The notes beneath the pieces were generated by a model. It was not told the origin of the DNA and ran no database searches. It was given only the letters and a program-made list of their open reading frames with translations. The position numbers and the translations under genes were made by a program. Positions 21,232 through 31,265 of a DNA stretch of 64,000 bases are shown here, in pieces (the stretch's first letter is position 1; every line of letters begins with the position of its first letter). The DNA lies in NCBI RefSeq assembly GCF_004342725.1, contig NZ_SMCP01000005.1, forward strand, positions 172,083-236,082, written 5' to 3'. Source of the DNA: Testudinibacter aquarius (GTDB lineage Bacteria > Pseudomonadota > Gammaproteobacteria > Enterobacterales > Pasteurellaceae).

Positions 21232-21571
21232 CGTTAATGCTATCAAAGCGAGAAAATATTTTATTTTAAGTCATATTCACACTGCTATTTCTGGATAAGC
21301 ATAAAATCAATCATTTTTCAAGACCAGAATGATAAATTCGTCAAAAAACAGACAACTTTCCCTTGTTGAGTATAAAATAATCATTATTTTTAACAATTTT
21401 TGAAACATATTTAACCAAAATAAATTTATATTGTTGCCAAGATCACAAATTCAAAATTCCGCATTTGTATTTAATACCGCACTTCACTACTATTCGCGCC
21501 GTTGTAGAACAACTCTACCGATCAAACGGATTACGTTGATTGAAATTAATCTCAAACAAGGATAATAAAAA
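21232..21571. other. sdaC upstream region, no gene
   Basis: A 340-bp AT-rich gap. It holds a 17-bp perfect palindrome, AAAATAATCATTATTTT (21374-21390), and a CRP-like site (21432-21447, listed separately). An FNR-like TTGAT-TGAA-ATTAA (21536-21549) lies close to the sdaC ribosome binding site. I see no coding frame. Confidence 0.6.
21432..21447. promoter_or_regulatory. CRP-like site upstream of sdaC
   Basis: TGTTGCCAAGATCACA matches TGTGA-N6-TCACA at 8 of 10 defined positions, with a perfect right half. CRP activates sdaC in E. coli, so the placement makes sense. Confidence 0.45.
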
Positions 21572-22846
21572 ATGGATATAAGTGCTATTAAAGCCGACCA
21601 AGCCAACACAAAGAAATGGAATAAATTTGATTGTGCTTGGGTATTGAACCTTTTCGGAACTGCCGTCGGCGCCGGCGTTCTGTTTTTGCCGATCAACGCC
21701 GGTATGGGCGGGTTCTGGCCGTTAGTCGTGATGGCAGTGATCGTCGGTCCGATGACCTATTTGGCACACCGTGGCTTAAGCCGTTTTGTGCTCTCTTCCA
21801 AAAATCCCGGCAGCGACATCACTGAAGTGGTGGAAGAACATTTTGGCAATACCGCCGGAAAATTGATAACGCTATTGTATTTCTTCGCTATTTTCCCGAT
21901 TTTGTTGATCTATGGTGTCGGGATCACCAATACCGTCATCTCCTTTATGGAAAACCAGCTGATGATGACGGCTCCGCCACGGGCTATTTTGTCAGTGATG
22001 CTGATCGCTGCCTTGATTGCAGTGATGTTGATGGGTGAAAAATTCATGTTGAAAGTCACTGAATGGCTGGTGTATCCATTGGTGTTGATCCTGTTTGCAT
22101 TGTCGTTATATCTGATTCCGGAATGGAATACCTCTGCGCTGCAACAAATCCCGACTACTCAAGCCTTTTTGGGCACCTTATGGTTGACGATTCCGGTATT
22201 AGTCTTTTCTTTCAACCACTCACCTGCTATCTCTGCTTTTAGCTTGTCGCAACAACGGGAATATAAAGACTTCGCCAGCACCGAACAACACACCGGCAAG
22301 GTGCTGCGTGGCACTTCGGGGTTATTATTGGTTTTTGTCATGTTGTTTGTGTTTAGCTGTGTTTTAAGTCTGACGCCGGAAGATCTGGTGTTAGCCAAAC
22401 AACAAAACATCTCTATTCTGTCATTCTTAGCCAATAAATTTGATAATCCGTATATCTCTTATTTCGGTCCATTGGTGGCCTTCTTAGCGATCACCAGCTC
22501 GTTCTTCGGTCACTATTTGGGCGCTCGTGAAGGTTTGGCAGGTTTGATTGTCAAAATGAACCGTGACGCCGGCAAAACTGCCATCAATCAGAAAAAACTG
22601 AACTACGGCACCGCACTTTTCTTCCTGATTTCATTGTGGATTGTGGCAACCATCAACCCAAGTATTTTAGGCTTAATCGAGTCCTTAGGCGGTCCGATTA
22701 TTGCCATGATTCTGTTTATTATGCCGATGTATGCGATTCGCAAAGTGCCTGCGATGCAGCGCTATCGTGGAAAATTCAGCAATGTTTTTGTTACCGTCAT
22801 GGGATTGATCGCGATTTCAGCTATCGTGTATGTCCTTTTCCGCTAA
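21572..22846 (+). CDS. sdaC: serine transporter SdaC (HAAAP family)
   Basis: Inner-membrane H+/serine symporter of 424 residues with about 11 helices. It opens with a short cytoplasmic segment, [27 protein letters not shown], the substrate-site region of the hydroxy/aromatic amino acid permease family. Other conserved parts are [19 protein letters not shown] and [14 protein letters not shown]. It is followed by a terminator and then sdaA, so uptake and deamination of serine are encoded side by side but transcribed at least partly separately. Confidence 0.92.
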   Translation: MDISAIKADQANTKKWNKFDCAWVLNLFGTAVGAGVLFLPINAGMGGFWPLVVMAVIVGPMTYLAHRGLSRFVLSSKNPGSDITEVVEEHFGNTAGKLITLLYFFAIFPILLIYGVGITNTVISFMENQLMMTAPPRAILSVMLIAALIAVMLMGEKFMLKVTEWLVYPLVLILFALSLYLIPEWNTSALQQIPTTQAFLGTLWLTIPVLVFSFNHSPAISAFSLSQQREYKDFASTEQHTGKVLRGTSGLLLVFVMLFVFSCVLSLTPEDLVLAKQQNISILSFLANKFDNPYISYFGPLVAFLAITSSFFGHYLGAREGLAGLIVKMNRDAGKTAINQKKLNYGTALFFLISLWIVATINPSILGLIESLGGPIIAMILFIMPMYAIRKVPAMQRYRGKFSNVFVTVMGLIAISAIVYVLFR

Positions 22847-22875
22847 CCAAAACCAGAGTATAATCACTATTTAAC

Positions 22876-22909
22876 AAACCTCCGCTTAACTCGACTTAGG
22901 CGGAGGTTT
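22876..22909 (+). terminator. rho-independent terminator of sdaC
   Basis: 10-bp stem AAACCTCCGC / GCGGAGGTTT with a 14-nt loop. The repeat element at 22911 begins two bases after it, replacing whatever T-tract originally followed. Confidence 0.75.
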
Positions 22910-22910
22910 C

Positions 22911-23179
22911 TAGGGTCTGTCGTTCTTTGTTTATAATTTGAGCTATAGACTATTTTTCGTCAATACAAGGCAAAAGTTGTGAAGTTTAGTCATTCTAAAC
23001 GAACGACTTTTAACGCCGTAGTGGCGAAAAATAGCCATAGTCCTGCGGATTGTGTTTAAAATGAGCACACTCGTTGTTGTAATCCTCATCAATAGTCCCA
23101 CTATTGATTTCGGCTTACGCCTAGATTGTGCTCATTTTAAACCACAACTCAAAATATAAACAAAGAACGACAGACCCTA
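22911..23179. repeat. family-1 palindromic element (copy D) with nested insert
   Basis: 269 bp with TAGGGTCTGT and ACAGACCCTA ends. Its body is nearly the same as copy C (GTGAAGTTTAGTCATTCTAA, TAGTCCTGCGGATTGTGTTT). Near the right end an extra ~95 bp with its own inverted ends, AAAATGAGCACA / TGTGCTCATTTT (about 23058-23140), interrupts the shared sequence, so a second palindromic module is nested inside. It fills the sdaC-sdaA gap; sdaA starts 27 bp later. Confidence 0.85.
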
Positions 23180-23205
23180 CATCTAAGAACAAAATTAGGT
23201 ATTCT

Positions 23206-24573
23206 ATGATTAGTGTTTTTGATATTTTTAAAATCGGTATCGGCCCGTCCAGTTCGCATACCGTCGGCCCGATGAAAGCCGGAAAACAATTCCTTGACGA
23301 ATTGGCACAACAACAACTGTTGGATAAAACCGATCAAATTAAAGTCGATGTTTACGGCTCGCTGTCGCTGACCGGTCGCGGACACAGCACCGACACGGCG
23401 GTAATTATGGGGTTGGCGGGCTATTTGCCGGAAAATGTAGATATTGAAGGCATTCCCGGATTTATCGACAATTTAAAACAAACCGCCGTTTTAAGCATTG
23501 CCTGCGGACAATATCAGGTTAAATTTGATGTAGAAAAAGATTTGCTGTTTCAGCGTCACTTTTTGCCACTGCACGAAAACGGCATGACTATTCGGGCATT
23601 GCAACAAGGTGAGGTGATCTATTCACAAACCTATTATTCAATTGGCGGCGGCTTTATCGTTGATGAAGCGCATTTTGGTCAAGTGGAAGACAACCCGATT
23701 CAAGTCCCTTTTCCGTATCGCAACGCCGCCGATATTCTGCAACATTGCAAAGACAACGGGCTATCAATTGCTGGTTTAATGCTAAAAAACGAAATTGCAC
23801 TACACGGCAAAAGTGCGGTCAACGACTATCTGCAACGTATCTGGCAAACCATGTGGGATTGTATGCAGCGCGGTTTGAATACCGAAGGGCTGCTGCCAGG
23901 GCCGTTGAAAGTCACGCGCCGTGCCACCGCACTTCGGCATATGCTGGAATCTAACAATAGCCTGTCGAACGATCCGATGAAAATAATCGACTGGGTCAAT
24001 ATGTTTGCTTTGGCAATCAATGAAGAAAATGCCGCTGGCGGCCGCGTGGTGACCGCACCAACCAACGGTGCTTGTGGTATTGTTCCGGCAGTGTTGGCGT
24101 ATTATCAGCAATTTATTGCGCCACTGACCGAAGAGACGATTTCGCGCTATCTACTGACCGCAGGGATTATCGGTTCGTTGTATAAAATGAATGCCTCGAT
24201 TTCCGGCGCAGAAGTCGGCTGTCAAGGCGAAGTCGGTGTTGCCTGTTCGATGGCTTCGGCAGGTTTGACCGAAATTTTGGGCGGCACGCCGGATCAAGTC
24301 TGCATTGCAGCGGAAATCGGGATGGAGCACAATTTGGGCTTGACCTGTGACCCGGTCAACGGACAAGTGCAAGTGCCGTGCATCGAACGCAATGCGATTG
24401 CGTCAGTCAAAGCAATCAATGCCAGCCGCATGGCACTGCGTCGCACCAGCAGCCCGTCGGTCAGTCTGGATAAAGTGATCGAAACCATGTATGAAACCGG
24501 CAAAGACATGAACTCTAAGTACCGCGAAACCTCTACCGGCGGCTTAGCGATCAAAATCCTGCCTTGCGATTAA
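23206..24573 (+). CDS. sdaA: L-serine ammonia-lyase
   Basis: Iron-sulfur L-serine deaminase of 455 residues that gives pyruvate and ammonia. I start at ATG 23206 (MISVFDIFKIGIGPSSSHTVGPMKAG), the exact family start; the in-frame extension lies in repeat DNA. Other signatures are TGRGHSTDTAVIMG, TAPTNGACGIVPAVL and the cluster-binding cysteines around GCQGEVGVACSMASAG and TCDPVNGQVQVPCIERN. It works with SdaC upstream. Confidence 0.95.
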   Translation: MISVFDIFKIGIGPSSSHTVGPMKAGKQFLDELAQQQLLDKTDQIKVDVYGSLSLTGRGHSTDTAVIMGLAGYLPENVDIEGIPGFIDNLKQTAVLSIACGQYQVKFDVEKDLLFQRHFLPLHENGMTIRALQQGEVIYSQTYYSIGGGFIVDEAHFGQVEDNPIQVPFPYRNAADILQHCKDNGLSIAGLMLKNEIALHGKSAVNDYLQRIWQTMWDCMQRGLNTEGLLPGPLKVTRRATALRHMLESNNSLSNDPMKIIDWVNMFALAINEENAAGGRVVTAPTNGACGIVPAVLAYYQQFIAPLTEETISRYLLTAGIIGSLYKMNASISGAEVGCQGEVGVACSMASAGLTEILGGTPDQVCIAAEIGMEHNLGLTCDPVNGQVQVPCIERNAIASVKAINASRMALRRTSSPSVSLDKVIETMYETGKDMNSKYRETSTGGLAIKILPCD

Positions 24574-24588
24574 TCTGCTGATGAACAG

Positions 24589-24622
24589 CCGTAGCCCAAT
24601 CTTTCAATCGGCTACGGTTTTT
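24589..24622 (+). terminator. rho-independent terminator of sdaA
   Basis: 8-bp stem CCGTAGCC / GGCTACGG followed by five T, 16 bp after the sdaA stop. Confidence 0.85.
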
Positions 24623-24784
24623 CTTTGGGGGTTGTTAGGAAGCCGCCATTTAAGCAAAAAATACTATTGCTCTCTTTTTAAACAAAACAAACACTTCCTC
24701 AGTCAAAGCCGATACGCTTTATGCAAAGCAGCGATAAATATGGTATAACTAGGCAATGATATTGTTTTATAAGGTACTCAATTT

Positions 24785-25798
24785 ATGTCCGAAAAGATCA
24801 ACTACAACCCCGAATTAGTCGAAGAAATGCAGCTTTCTTCCAGTCTGGAAGATCTCAAAACCATTCAAGATTTTCTGCGTTGGATGTACAGCTATTTTAA
24901 TGCGTCCGATATTTTTTATGGACACGGGCAAGATAACGCTTGGGACGAGGCGGTGCAATTGACGTTGTCGGTGCTGCACCTGCCGCAAGATGTGCCGACC
25001 GCACTTTACAGCTCCAACCTGACTTATTATGAAAAACAAAAACTGTTCCATGCGGCAATTCAACGGGTCGGCACTCGCACCCCAATCGCTTATTTAACCC
25101 ACAATGCGTGGTTTTGTGGGCTGGAGTTTTATGTGGACGAACGGGTCATTATTCCACGCTCACCGATCGGCGAATTGATTCAAGATGGTTTCACCGGCTT
25201 ATTGAAAGACGAGCCAAAACGCATTTTGGATATGTGCACCGGCAGTGGCTGCATTGCCGTTGCCTGCGCTGCAAGATTCCCACAGGCGGAAATCGACGCT
25301 ATCGATCTTTCACCCGATGCGCTACAAGTGGCCGAAATCAATATCGAACGACACAATGCGCTGCACCGTGTGTTCCCGATTCAATCCGATCTGTTTTCTG
25401 CCTTACCACCGGATCAATACAACCTGATTGTCTCTAATCCGCCCTACGTCGATGAAGAAGATCTGCAACAAATGCCGGCAGAATTTTATCATGAACCGAC
25501 GATGGCTCTGGAAGCCGGACAGGACGGTTTGATTCTGGTGAAACGTATTTTGGCGCAAGCGGCAGATTATTTAACCGATAATGGTGTTTTGGTGTGCGAA
25601 GTCGGCAACAGCATGGTGCATTTGATCGAACAATTCCCGACTGTCGCCTTTAACTGGATTCAATTCAAACAAGGTGGTGATGGCGTGTTCTCGCTGACTA
25701 AAGCGCAACTGCTCGCCAATGCAGCACTGTTTGAAGCTTATAAATCGTCGGCTTTCTCCATCATCAGTAACCGGACAGCAAGTTCGGATAGAGAGTGA
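24785..25798 (+). CDS. prmB: 50S ribosomal protein L3 N5-glutamine methyltransferase PrmB
   Basis: SAM-dependent enzyme of 337 residues that methylates a glutamine of L3. The helical N-terminal domain (about 1-120) contains YLTHNAWFCGLEFYVDERVIIPRSPIGELI. The Rossmann domain has motif I ILDMCTGSGCIAVA and the catalytic NPPYVDEEDL near residue 218. The tail is about 25 residues longer than in E. coli. It is the likely first gene of the yciC-yciB-yciA-yciI stretch in the same direction. Confidence 0.93.
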   Translation: MSEKINYNPELVEEMQLSSSLEDLKTIQDFLRWMYSYFNASDIFYGHGQDNAWDEAVQLTLSVLHLPQDVPTALYSSNLTYYEKQKLFHAAIQRVGTRTPIAYLTHNAWFCGLEFYVDERVIIPRSPIGELIQDGFTGLLKDEPKRILDMCTGSGCIAVACAARFPQAEIDAIDLSPDALQVAEINIERHNALHRVFPIQSDLFSALPPDQYNLIVSNPPYVDEEDLQQMPAEFYHEPTMALEAGQDGLILVKRILAQAADYLTDNGVLVCEVGNSMVHLIEQFPTVAFNWIQFKQGGDGVFSLTKAQLLANAALFEAYKSSAFSIISNRTASSDRE

Positions 25799-25855
25799 GT
25801 TTGCTGGAGATAATTGCTATAATCACTACCGTTTTTTCTTGTTTCAGGACGTTTT

Positions 25856-26578
25856 ATGCCCGTTAATTTTATCAAAATTTTCCAAGACAGTTGGAATTTC
25901 ATTCTGAACCAACGCCAAATGGCGCTGTTTTTTCTGGTACTGTTGGTCATTGATAATGTGTTTTTCCGCTATTTACTCAATGGTGTCGATCCCCAGTCAG
26001 AAGGCGGCGGCAGCACTTTTTTGATGTTGACCGTTGCCGGACAAGTGGTCAATTCGCTGTTGATCCTGTGGTTTCTCAGCATGATTACCTTTATCAGCCA
26101 GCAAAAACCCGCCAATCTCAGCAATGCCTTTGCCTATGCGGTGAAGAAAACGCCGATCTTTTTATTACTGAATTTTCTGATCGTGATGCCTTTTAGTTTG
26201 GCCGCTGCCAGCTATGTCGCGACCGGTGGCGGATCGCTATTCGCCCTGCCTTCGGTGCTGATCGGTTGCTATCTGTTTATTCGTTTATGTCTGGCGCCTT
26301 ACTCCTATGTGTTGGAGAACAGCACTTTCTCCCAAGCTTTAAAGCTGGTCTGGCTGAATGGCAGCGGCAAACGTATCCTGCCACTGTTTTTGTTCAGCCT
26401 ATTGGTCTATCTGATCCCGCTGATTATCACCTTGCAATTAGCACCGTTAGCCAGCTCGATAGTAATGACGCTGATCGTTGCTGCCGTCAGCGCTGCGATC
26501 AGCCTGTTTACCCTGGTGTTTACCTATCGCTTCTACCAGCTGTTTATTGATAAAAATATCCTACGGAAGTTTCAATGA
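25856..26578 (+). CDS. yciC: YciC (UPF0259) family membrane protein
   Basis: Polytopic inner-membrane protein of 240 residues with about six helices. It starts [20 protein letters not shown] and has [22 protein letters not shown], as in the UPF0259 family. Function is unknown. Its TGA overlaps the ATG of yciB (ATGA), so the two are translationally coupled. Confidence 0.85.
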   Translation: MPVNFIKIFQDSWNFILNQRQMALFFLVLLVIDNVFFRYLLNGVDPQSEGGGSTFLMLTVAGQVVNSLLILWFLSMITFISQQKPANLSNAFAYAVKKTPIFLLLNFLIVMPFSLAAASYVATGGGSLFALPSVLIGCYLFIRLCLAPYSYVLENSTFSQALKLVWLNGSGKRILPLFLFSLLVYLIPLIITLQLAPLASSIVMTLIVAAVSAAISLFTLVFTYRFYQLFIDKNILRKFQ

Positions 26579-27141
26579 AACAATTACTCGAATTTATCCC
26601 TTTAATTCTGTTTTTTGCCGCGTATAAACTTTACGGCATTCAGGCCGGCGCCATCACTTTGATTGCCGCCACCGTCGTTCAGATGGTTTTGCTGAAGCTC
26701 AAATTCGGCGGCATTGGAAAACAGCAAAAAATTATGGCCGCTGCGGTGATTTTCTTCGGGCTGTTGACGGTCTATTTCAATGATCTGGAATTTTTGAAAT
26801 GGAAAGTCACCATCGTTTACGCTATTTTTGCCCTTGCGCTATTGATCAGCCAATACGCTTTCAAAAAACCTTTGGTCAAAAGTCTGTTAGGCAAAGAGAT
26901 CAGCTTGCCGCAAACCGTGTGGAATAATCTTAACTTGGGTTGGGCGCTGTTTTTCGTGCTGTGTATGTTAGTAAATCTGTATATCAGCCACTATATGTCT
27001 GACGATGCTTGGGCAACCTTTAAAGTTTTCGGCGTCATCGGCATGACCTTAGTTGCCACCGTGATCACCGGCGTTTATCTATACCGTCATTTGCCGAAAG
27101 ATCAGCAAGCACACAACACTAATCATCAGGATCAAGAATAA
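26575..27141 (+). CDS. yciB: inner-membrane septation protein YciB/IspZ
   Basis: Membrane protein of 188 residues with five to six helices. It opens [25 protein letters not shown] and later has [30 protein letters not shown], the family core. In E. coli and Shigella it interacts with elongation and division proteins, and loss affects septation and envelope integrity. It overlaps yciC by four bases and is followed directly by yciA. Confidence 0.93.
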   Translation: MKQLLEFIPLILFFAAYKLYGIQAGAITLIAATVVQMVLLKLKFGGIGKQQKIMAAAVIFFGLLTVYFNDLEFLKWKVTIVYAIFALALLISQYAFKKPLVKSLLGKEISLPQTVWNNLNLGWALFFVLCMLVNLYISHYMSDDAWATFKVFGVIGMTLVATVITGVYLYRHLPKDQQAHNTNHQDQE

Positions 27142-27144
27142 ATT

Positions 27145-27654
27145 ATGGGACACGAATTTGTTGAAACCGCACTTGGTGCGAATCCGGGGCGGGTATCGAA
27201 AGGGCGGCTGCTGCTGCGTACCCTTGCGATGCCCTCCGATACCAACGCCAACGGTGATATTTTTGGTGGCTGGATTATGTCGCAAATGGATATCGGTGGC
27301 GCCATTATGGCGAAAGAGATTGCGCAAGGGCGTGTGGTTACCGTATCCGTAGATAAAATTAATTTTATTCGTCCGGTGTCGGTTGGCGATGTCATTTGTT
27401 GTTACGGGCGCTGTATCAAAGTCGGCAACAGCTCGTTGAAAATCGAAGTGGAAGTTTGGGTTAAAAAGGTCTCGACTGAACCGTTTAACGAGCGTTACTG
27501 CGTCACCGATGCAGTGTTTACCTTTGTTGCGATCGACCAAAACGGCCGTCCGAAAGCCATTCCGAAAGAGAATAATGCCGAATTGGACAAAGCGATGTTT
27601 GAATTACAAGAATACTATCAACTTCAAGGCGACAATGATCTAAAGAAACAATGA
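27145..27654 (+). CDS. yciA: acyl-CoA thioester hydrolase YciA
   Basis: Hotdog-fold thioesterase of 169 residues that hydrolyses a broad range of acyl-CoAs. Typical motifs are TLAMPSDTNANGDIFGGWIMSQMDIGG (including the catalytic Asp) and VTVSVDKINFIRPVSVGDVICCYG. The H. influenzae orthologue HI0827 is well studied. It starts 3 bp after yciB. Confidence 0.95.
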   Translation: MGHEFVETALGANPGRVSKGRLLLRTLAMPSDTNANGDIFGGWIMSQMDIGGAIMAKEIAQGRVVTVSVDKINFIRPVSVGDVICCYGRCIKVGNSSLKIEVEVWVKKVSTEPFNERYCVTDAVFTFVAIDQNGRPKAIPKENNAELDKAMFELQEYYQLQGDNDLKKQ

Positions 27655-27699
27655 TCTAAAGAGACAATGATAGAAACAATACATAAAAGGAGAAAAATC

Positions 27700-27996
27700 A
27701 TGTATTACGTTATTTTTGCACAAGACAAACCCGGCACTCTGCAACAACGTTTAGCCGTGCGCGAACAACATTTGGCGCGTCTGACCGCACTGCAAAGTGA
27801 AGATCGTCTGCTAGTCGCTGGCCCGAACCCAGCTATTGACGACGAAAATCCAGGCGAAGCCGGTTTCAGCGGTTCTACCGTGATTGCACGTTTCGACAGT
27901 TTACAGCAGGCACAACAGTGGGCGGCTGCCGATCCCTATGTTACTGCCGGCGTGTATGGCGACGTGATTGTCAAACCGTTTAAACGTGTATTCTAA
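27700..27996 (+). CDS. yciI: YciI-family protein
   Basis: Small dimeric ferredoxin-like protein of 98 residues. It begins [18 protein letters not shown] and contains the conserved His/Asp pocket residues ([21 protein letters not shown]). H. influenzae HI0828 has the same fold; its reaction is not settled. I start at ATG 27700 because AAGGAG precedes it. Confidence 0.92.
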   Translation: MYYVIFAQDKPGTLQQRLAVREQHLARLTALQSEDRLLVAGPNPAIDDENPGEAGFSGSTVIARFDSLQQAQQWAAADPYVTAGVYGDVIVKPFKRVF

Positions 27997-28035
27997 ACCG
28001 CACTTTGCGTAAAATATTTTACACGCAAACAAAAA

Positions 28036-28069
28036 TACAGGTTTTGCCCCCGATGAAGCAAAACCTGTA
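28036..28069. terminator. terminator between yciI and ompW
   Basis: Perfect 12-bp stem TACAGGTTTTGC / GCAAAACCTGTA with a 10-nt loop. A TTTTT run follows on the minus strand and CTTT on the plus strand. It is bracketed by inverted uptake signals (ACCGCACTT at about 27998 and AAGTGCGGT at about 28076). Confidence 0.8.
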
Positions 28070-28119
28070 CTTTAAAAGTGCGGTTCTACCAATTCTCTTT
28101 TAGCAGAAACCCCGCAAAA

Positions 28120-28734
28120 TTAGAATTTATAACCTAAACCAATGAAGTAAACCATTGGATCAAGAGTCACATTCACTTTATGTTCTTCACCAGCGAGCTT
28201 AAAGCTGGCTTTACTTTTGATTTTGGCATACCAAACCGAAGTATTCAGATATAAATTATCGGTTAAACCAATATCCACCCCGGCATTGACAACAGGTCCC
28301 CATGAATCTTTTAATTTCAGATCAGTTACGCCATCCAATTTAGATTGTTCACTGAAGAAAGTGGTATAGTTCACGCCGGCACCCAAGTATGGACGGGCTT
28401 TCGCATCTTTATCTAAGAAGTAATATTGCAAATACAGGCTAGGCGGTAAATGCTTGGTTTTACCGACCAAAGTGTTGCCTAATTTAATTTCATGGCTGAA
28501 TGGAGTTGCCGCCAACAATTCCACCCCAAGATTGTCGGTGATCATGTAAGTGCCGGTCAATCCCAATTGGGCATTGCTGTTCACATCAAATTTAAAGATC
28601 TCGCTATTGGTAGAGGTGTCTGGCACGACCAAAATCGGACCACCACGCACAATCACATCACCAGCTTGATGTGCCAACGCCGACCCACTCACTAATACTG
28701 CTGCCGCAACTAATGCTAACGTTGTTTTTTTCAT
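28120..28734 (-). CDS. ompW: outer-membrane protein OmpW
   Basis: Eight-stranded outer-membrane beta-barrel of 204 residues with a cleavable signal peptide (ALVAAAVLVSGSALA|HQAGD). Family signatures are AGDVIVRGGPILVVPD at the mature start, LPPSLYLQYYF, ARPYLGAGVNYTTFF and the C-terminal PMVYFIGLGYKF with a terminal Phe for BAM recognition. Relatives form small hydrophobic channels and are often controlled by oxygen and carbon source. Confidence 0.93.
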   Translation of the reverse strand: MKKTTLALVAAAVLVSGSALAHQAGDVIVRGGPILVVPDTSTNSEIFKFDVNSNAQLGLTGTYMITDNLGVELLAATPFSHEIKLGNTLVGKTKHLPPSLYLQYYFLDKDAKARPYLGAGVNYTTFFSEQSKLDGVTDLKLKDSWGPVVNAGVDIGLTDNLYLNTSVWYAKIKSKASFKLAGEEHKVNVTLDPMVYFIGLGYKF

Positions 28735-29134
28735 TTTGGATTCCTCTATAAATGGTTACTTTATAATTTTACTTTCGGTCTGTGCCGGAAGTGTCACCAC
28801 TATACCCATAATTAGGTACGCAAACTGTGACCTAAATCAAATTTAAATTTTTTAATAAAAATAAAATATTGATTTACGCTTTTGCTAACAGGTCATTAAC
28901 AAGCAAACCTTTTGATCTAACCCCAAAACACCATAAATTTGTGTATTTTTTATACTTAGATAAGATTATTCACTTTAACTATAAGATGATAAAGCAATTA
29001 TATTTGCGTCAGGCGAATTGAAACTGCTGGCAGATTCAGCAAACCACTCTGACTATCCTTGACCACAACACTACTGCTTTACTCCATTCACTGTGATAAA
29101 CTATTAACCATCATTATCAACTCTATAAGCGTTT
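28735..29134. other. ompW / kpsC divergent upstream region, no gene
   Basis: A 400-bp AT-rich gap between divergent genes. It holds a CRP-like site (TGTGACCTAAATCAAA, 28826-28841; perfect left half, partial right half) about 90 bp before ompW. I see no RNA gene or coding frame. The kpsC side shows no clear promoter to my eye. Confidence 0.5.
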
Positions 29135-31186
29135 ATGAAACCCAAATCCCTGATTTTTTCCCGTGGCATTTTAGCGATACCGCACTTGCACTCTTTTTTG
29201 CCAGATGTTGAAATGGTGACAAAAAGTCTTTTTGGGTCATTGCAAGTGGATCAAGTGCTTGGTTGGGGGCTGCGCCCTTCAACTCAGAAAGCGTGTGCCT
29301 ACGCAGTAAAGCACCAATTACCCTATGTTGCACTGGAAGATGGTTTTTTGCGTTCGTTGGGGTTAGGTGTACAGGGCTATGCGCCGTTTTCAATGGTGGT
29401 TGATGATCTTGGAATTTATTATGCCACAGAAAAATCTTCGCGCCTTGAGCAGTTAATTTTGGATAAGTCAGCTGATGATGGATTATTGCAACAAGCCGAA
29501 ACCGCACTTGAGTTGATTTGTGGTTATCAACTCTCTAAATATAATCATGCGCCAGATTTCGTACCACCTACAACAAGTAAAGGCATTGTGCTGGTGATCG
29601 ATCAAACCTTTGGTGATATGGCGGTGAAATATGGGCAAGCTGATGCAGCCCGTTTTCAAGATATGCTGCAAAGTGCGGTTGCTGAAAATCCGGAGGCGGA
29701 AATTTGGGTAAAAACCCACCCTGATGTGATCAGTGGCAAAAAGAAAGGTTATCTGACCGCACTTTCTGCTGAGTTTTCTCAAGTGCGGCTGTTGGCGCAA
29801 GATATTAATCCACTTTCATTGCTGAAACAGGTAGATAAAGTCTATTGTGTCACCTCACACATGGGGTTCGAGGCGCTACTCGTCGGCAAACCGGTGGTGA
29901 CATTTGGTGTGCCGTGGTTTGCCGGTTGGGGGTTAACCGACGATCGCCACCCTCAAGTCCGCATTTTGCAACAACAGCAACGCCGTGCCGACCGCACTTT
30001 ATTGCAGCTGTTTGCCGCCGCTTATTTGCAATACAGCCGTTATATTAATCCGAACAACGGGGAAGTTGGGACAATTTTTGAGGTGATTGATTACCTCCAT
30101 CAAGCAACATTATTAAATCAACGATTGCGTGGTCATCTTTATTGTATCGGCATGTCACTCTGGAAAAGAGCGGTGATCAAACCGTTTTTTCGTTTTCCCG
30201 GCTGCCGATTACATTTCGTATCTTCGCTGGATAAACTGCGCAAGATACCCCTGAAAAAAGACAGTCGCCTGTTAATCTGGAGCCAAGGCAAACCGGAACT
30301 ACTGGCTTATGCTGCACAACAACAAATTCCGCTTTTGCGCATGGAAGACGGCTTTATCCGCTCAGTCGGGCTCGGCTCCAATTTGGTAGCGCCACTTTCC
30401 TTAGTGATCGATGATTTAGGTATCTATTTTAATGCCGAGTCGCCTTCTCGCTTAGAGGATATCCTGCAAACCCAAGCGTTTTCCGAACAAGATTTGCACA
30501 CCGCTGAACAGCTGCGACAGCACTTAATTGCGGCTAATATCGGCAAATATAATATTGGCGACACTGAATTGAGTATTGATACTCAAGATAAAAGAAGCAT
30601 TTTAGTACCGGGACAGGTGGAAGATGATGCCTCGATCCGCTTTGGTTCGCCGCAAATAAAAAGTAATCTTGAATTATTACAACAAGTGCGGTTAAATAAC
30701 CCCGACGCTTATATTGTTTATAAACCGCATCCCGATGTATTGAGTGGCAACCGTGTCGGCGCAATAAAATCTGAGATAGCGTTGCAATATGCGGATGAAA
30801 TTGTTGAAAATACAAATATTTTACAGTGTATTCAACAAGTTGATGAAGTGCATACGATGACATCGCTCGCTGGTTTTGAAGCACTGCTGCGGCATAAAAC
30901 CGTACATTGCTACGGATTGCCGTTTTATGCCAATTGGGGGCTAACCGTTGATCATTTATCACTGGCAAGGCGTCAGCGAAAGCTGAATTTGGCACAGCTT
31001 ATTTCAGGGGTGCTCGTGTATTATCCACAATATGTTGCCCCCAATAGTGGCAAGATGATTGATGTTCAAACTGCGATTGATATATTACAACAACAAAAAA
31101 ATCAGCTGCAAGGGAACGGGTTGCAACGGCATTGGATGAAAAAACAGCTAACGAAGCTAAAACATCTTTATTTAGCCCTAAAATAA
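29135..31186 (+). CDS. kpsC: capsule Kdo-linker glycosyltransferase KpsC (PhyA/HcsA/LipA-like)
   Basis: Cytoplasmic retaining beta-Kdo transferase of 683 residues that extends the poly-Kdo linker on the lipid anchor of group 2-type capsules. The protein is an internal duplication: [29 protein letters not shown] (about 67-105) recurs as [29 protein letters not shown] (about 403-441). KTHPDVISG and KPHPDVLSG recur in the same way, as do [9 protein letters not shown]-type segments. This two-module build is the KpsC hallmark. kpsS follows 79 bp downstream; no capsule export (bexABCD/kpsMTED) or synthesis genes lie in the window. Confidence 0.92.
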   Translation: [683 protein letters not shown]

Positions 31187-31210
31187 GTTGTTGAAATTCT
31201 TTTTTTGCCT

Positions 31211-31229
31211 TAGGGTCTGTGGATATTTG
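31211..31229. repeat. solo family-1 element end between kpsC and kpsS
   Basis: TAGGGTCTGTGGATATTTG matches the outer ~18 bp of the family-1 elements but has no partner arm nearby. It sits in the 79-bp kpsC-kpsS gap. Confidence 0.6.
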
Positions 31230-31265
31230 ATAAGATAATTGAAATAATCATGATGTTGGAGTTTT

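Noticed and set aside
21374..21390. 17-bp perfect palindrome as a Fur box before sdaC
   Set aside because: Only the ATAATnATTAT core fits; the outer TG/CA positions are missing, and serine uptake is not an expected Fur target.
20608..23179. Repeat elements as CRISPR arrays or small-RNA genes
   Set aside because: There are no regularly spaced direct repeats with unique spacers; the repeats are paired inverted ends bounded by TA.
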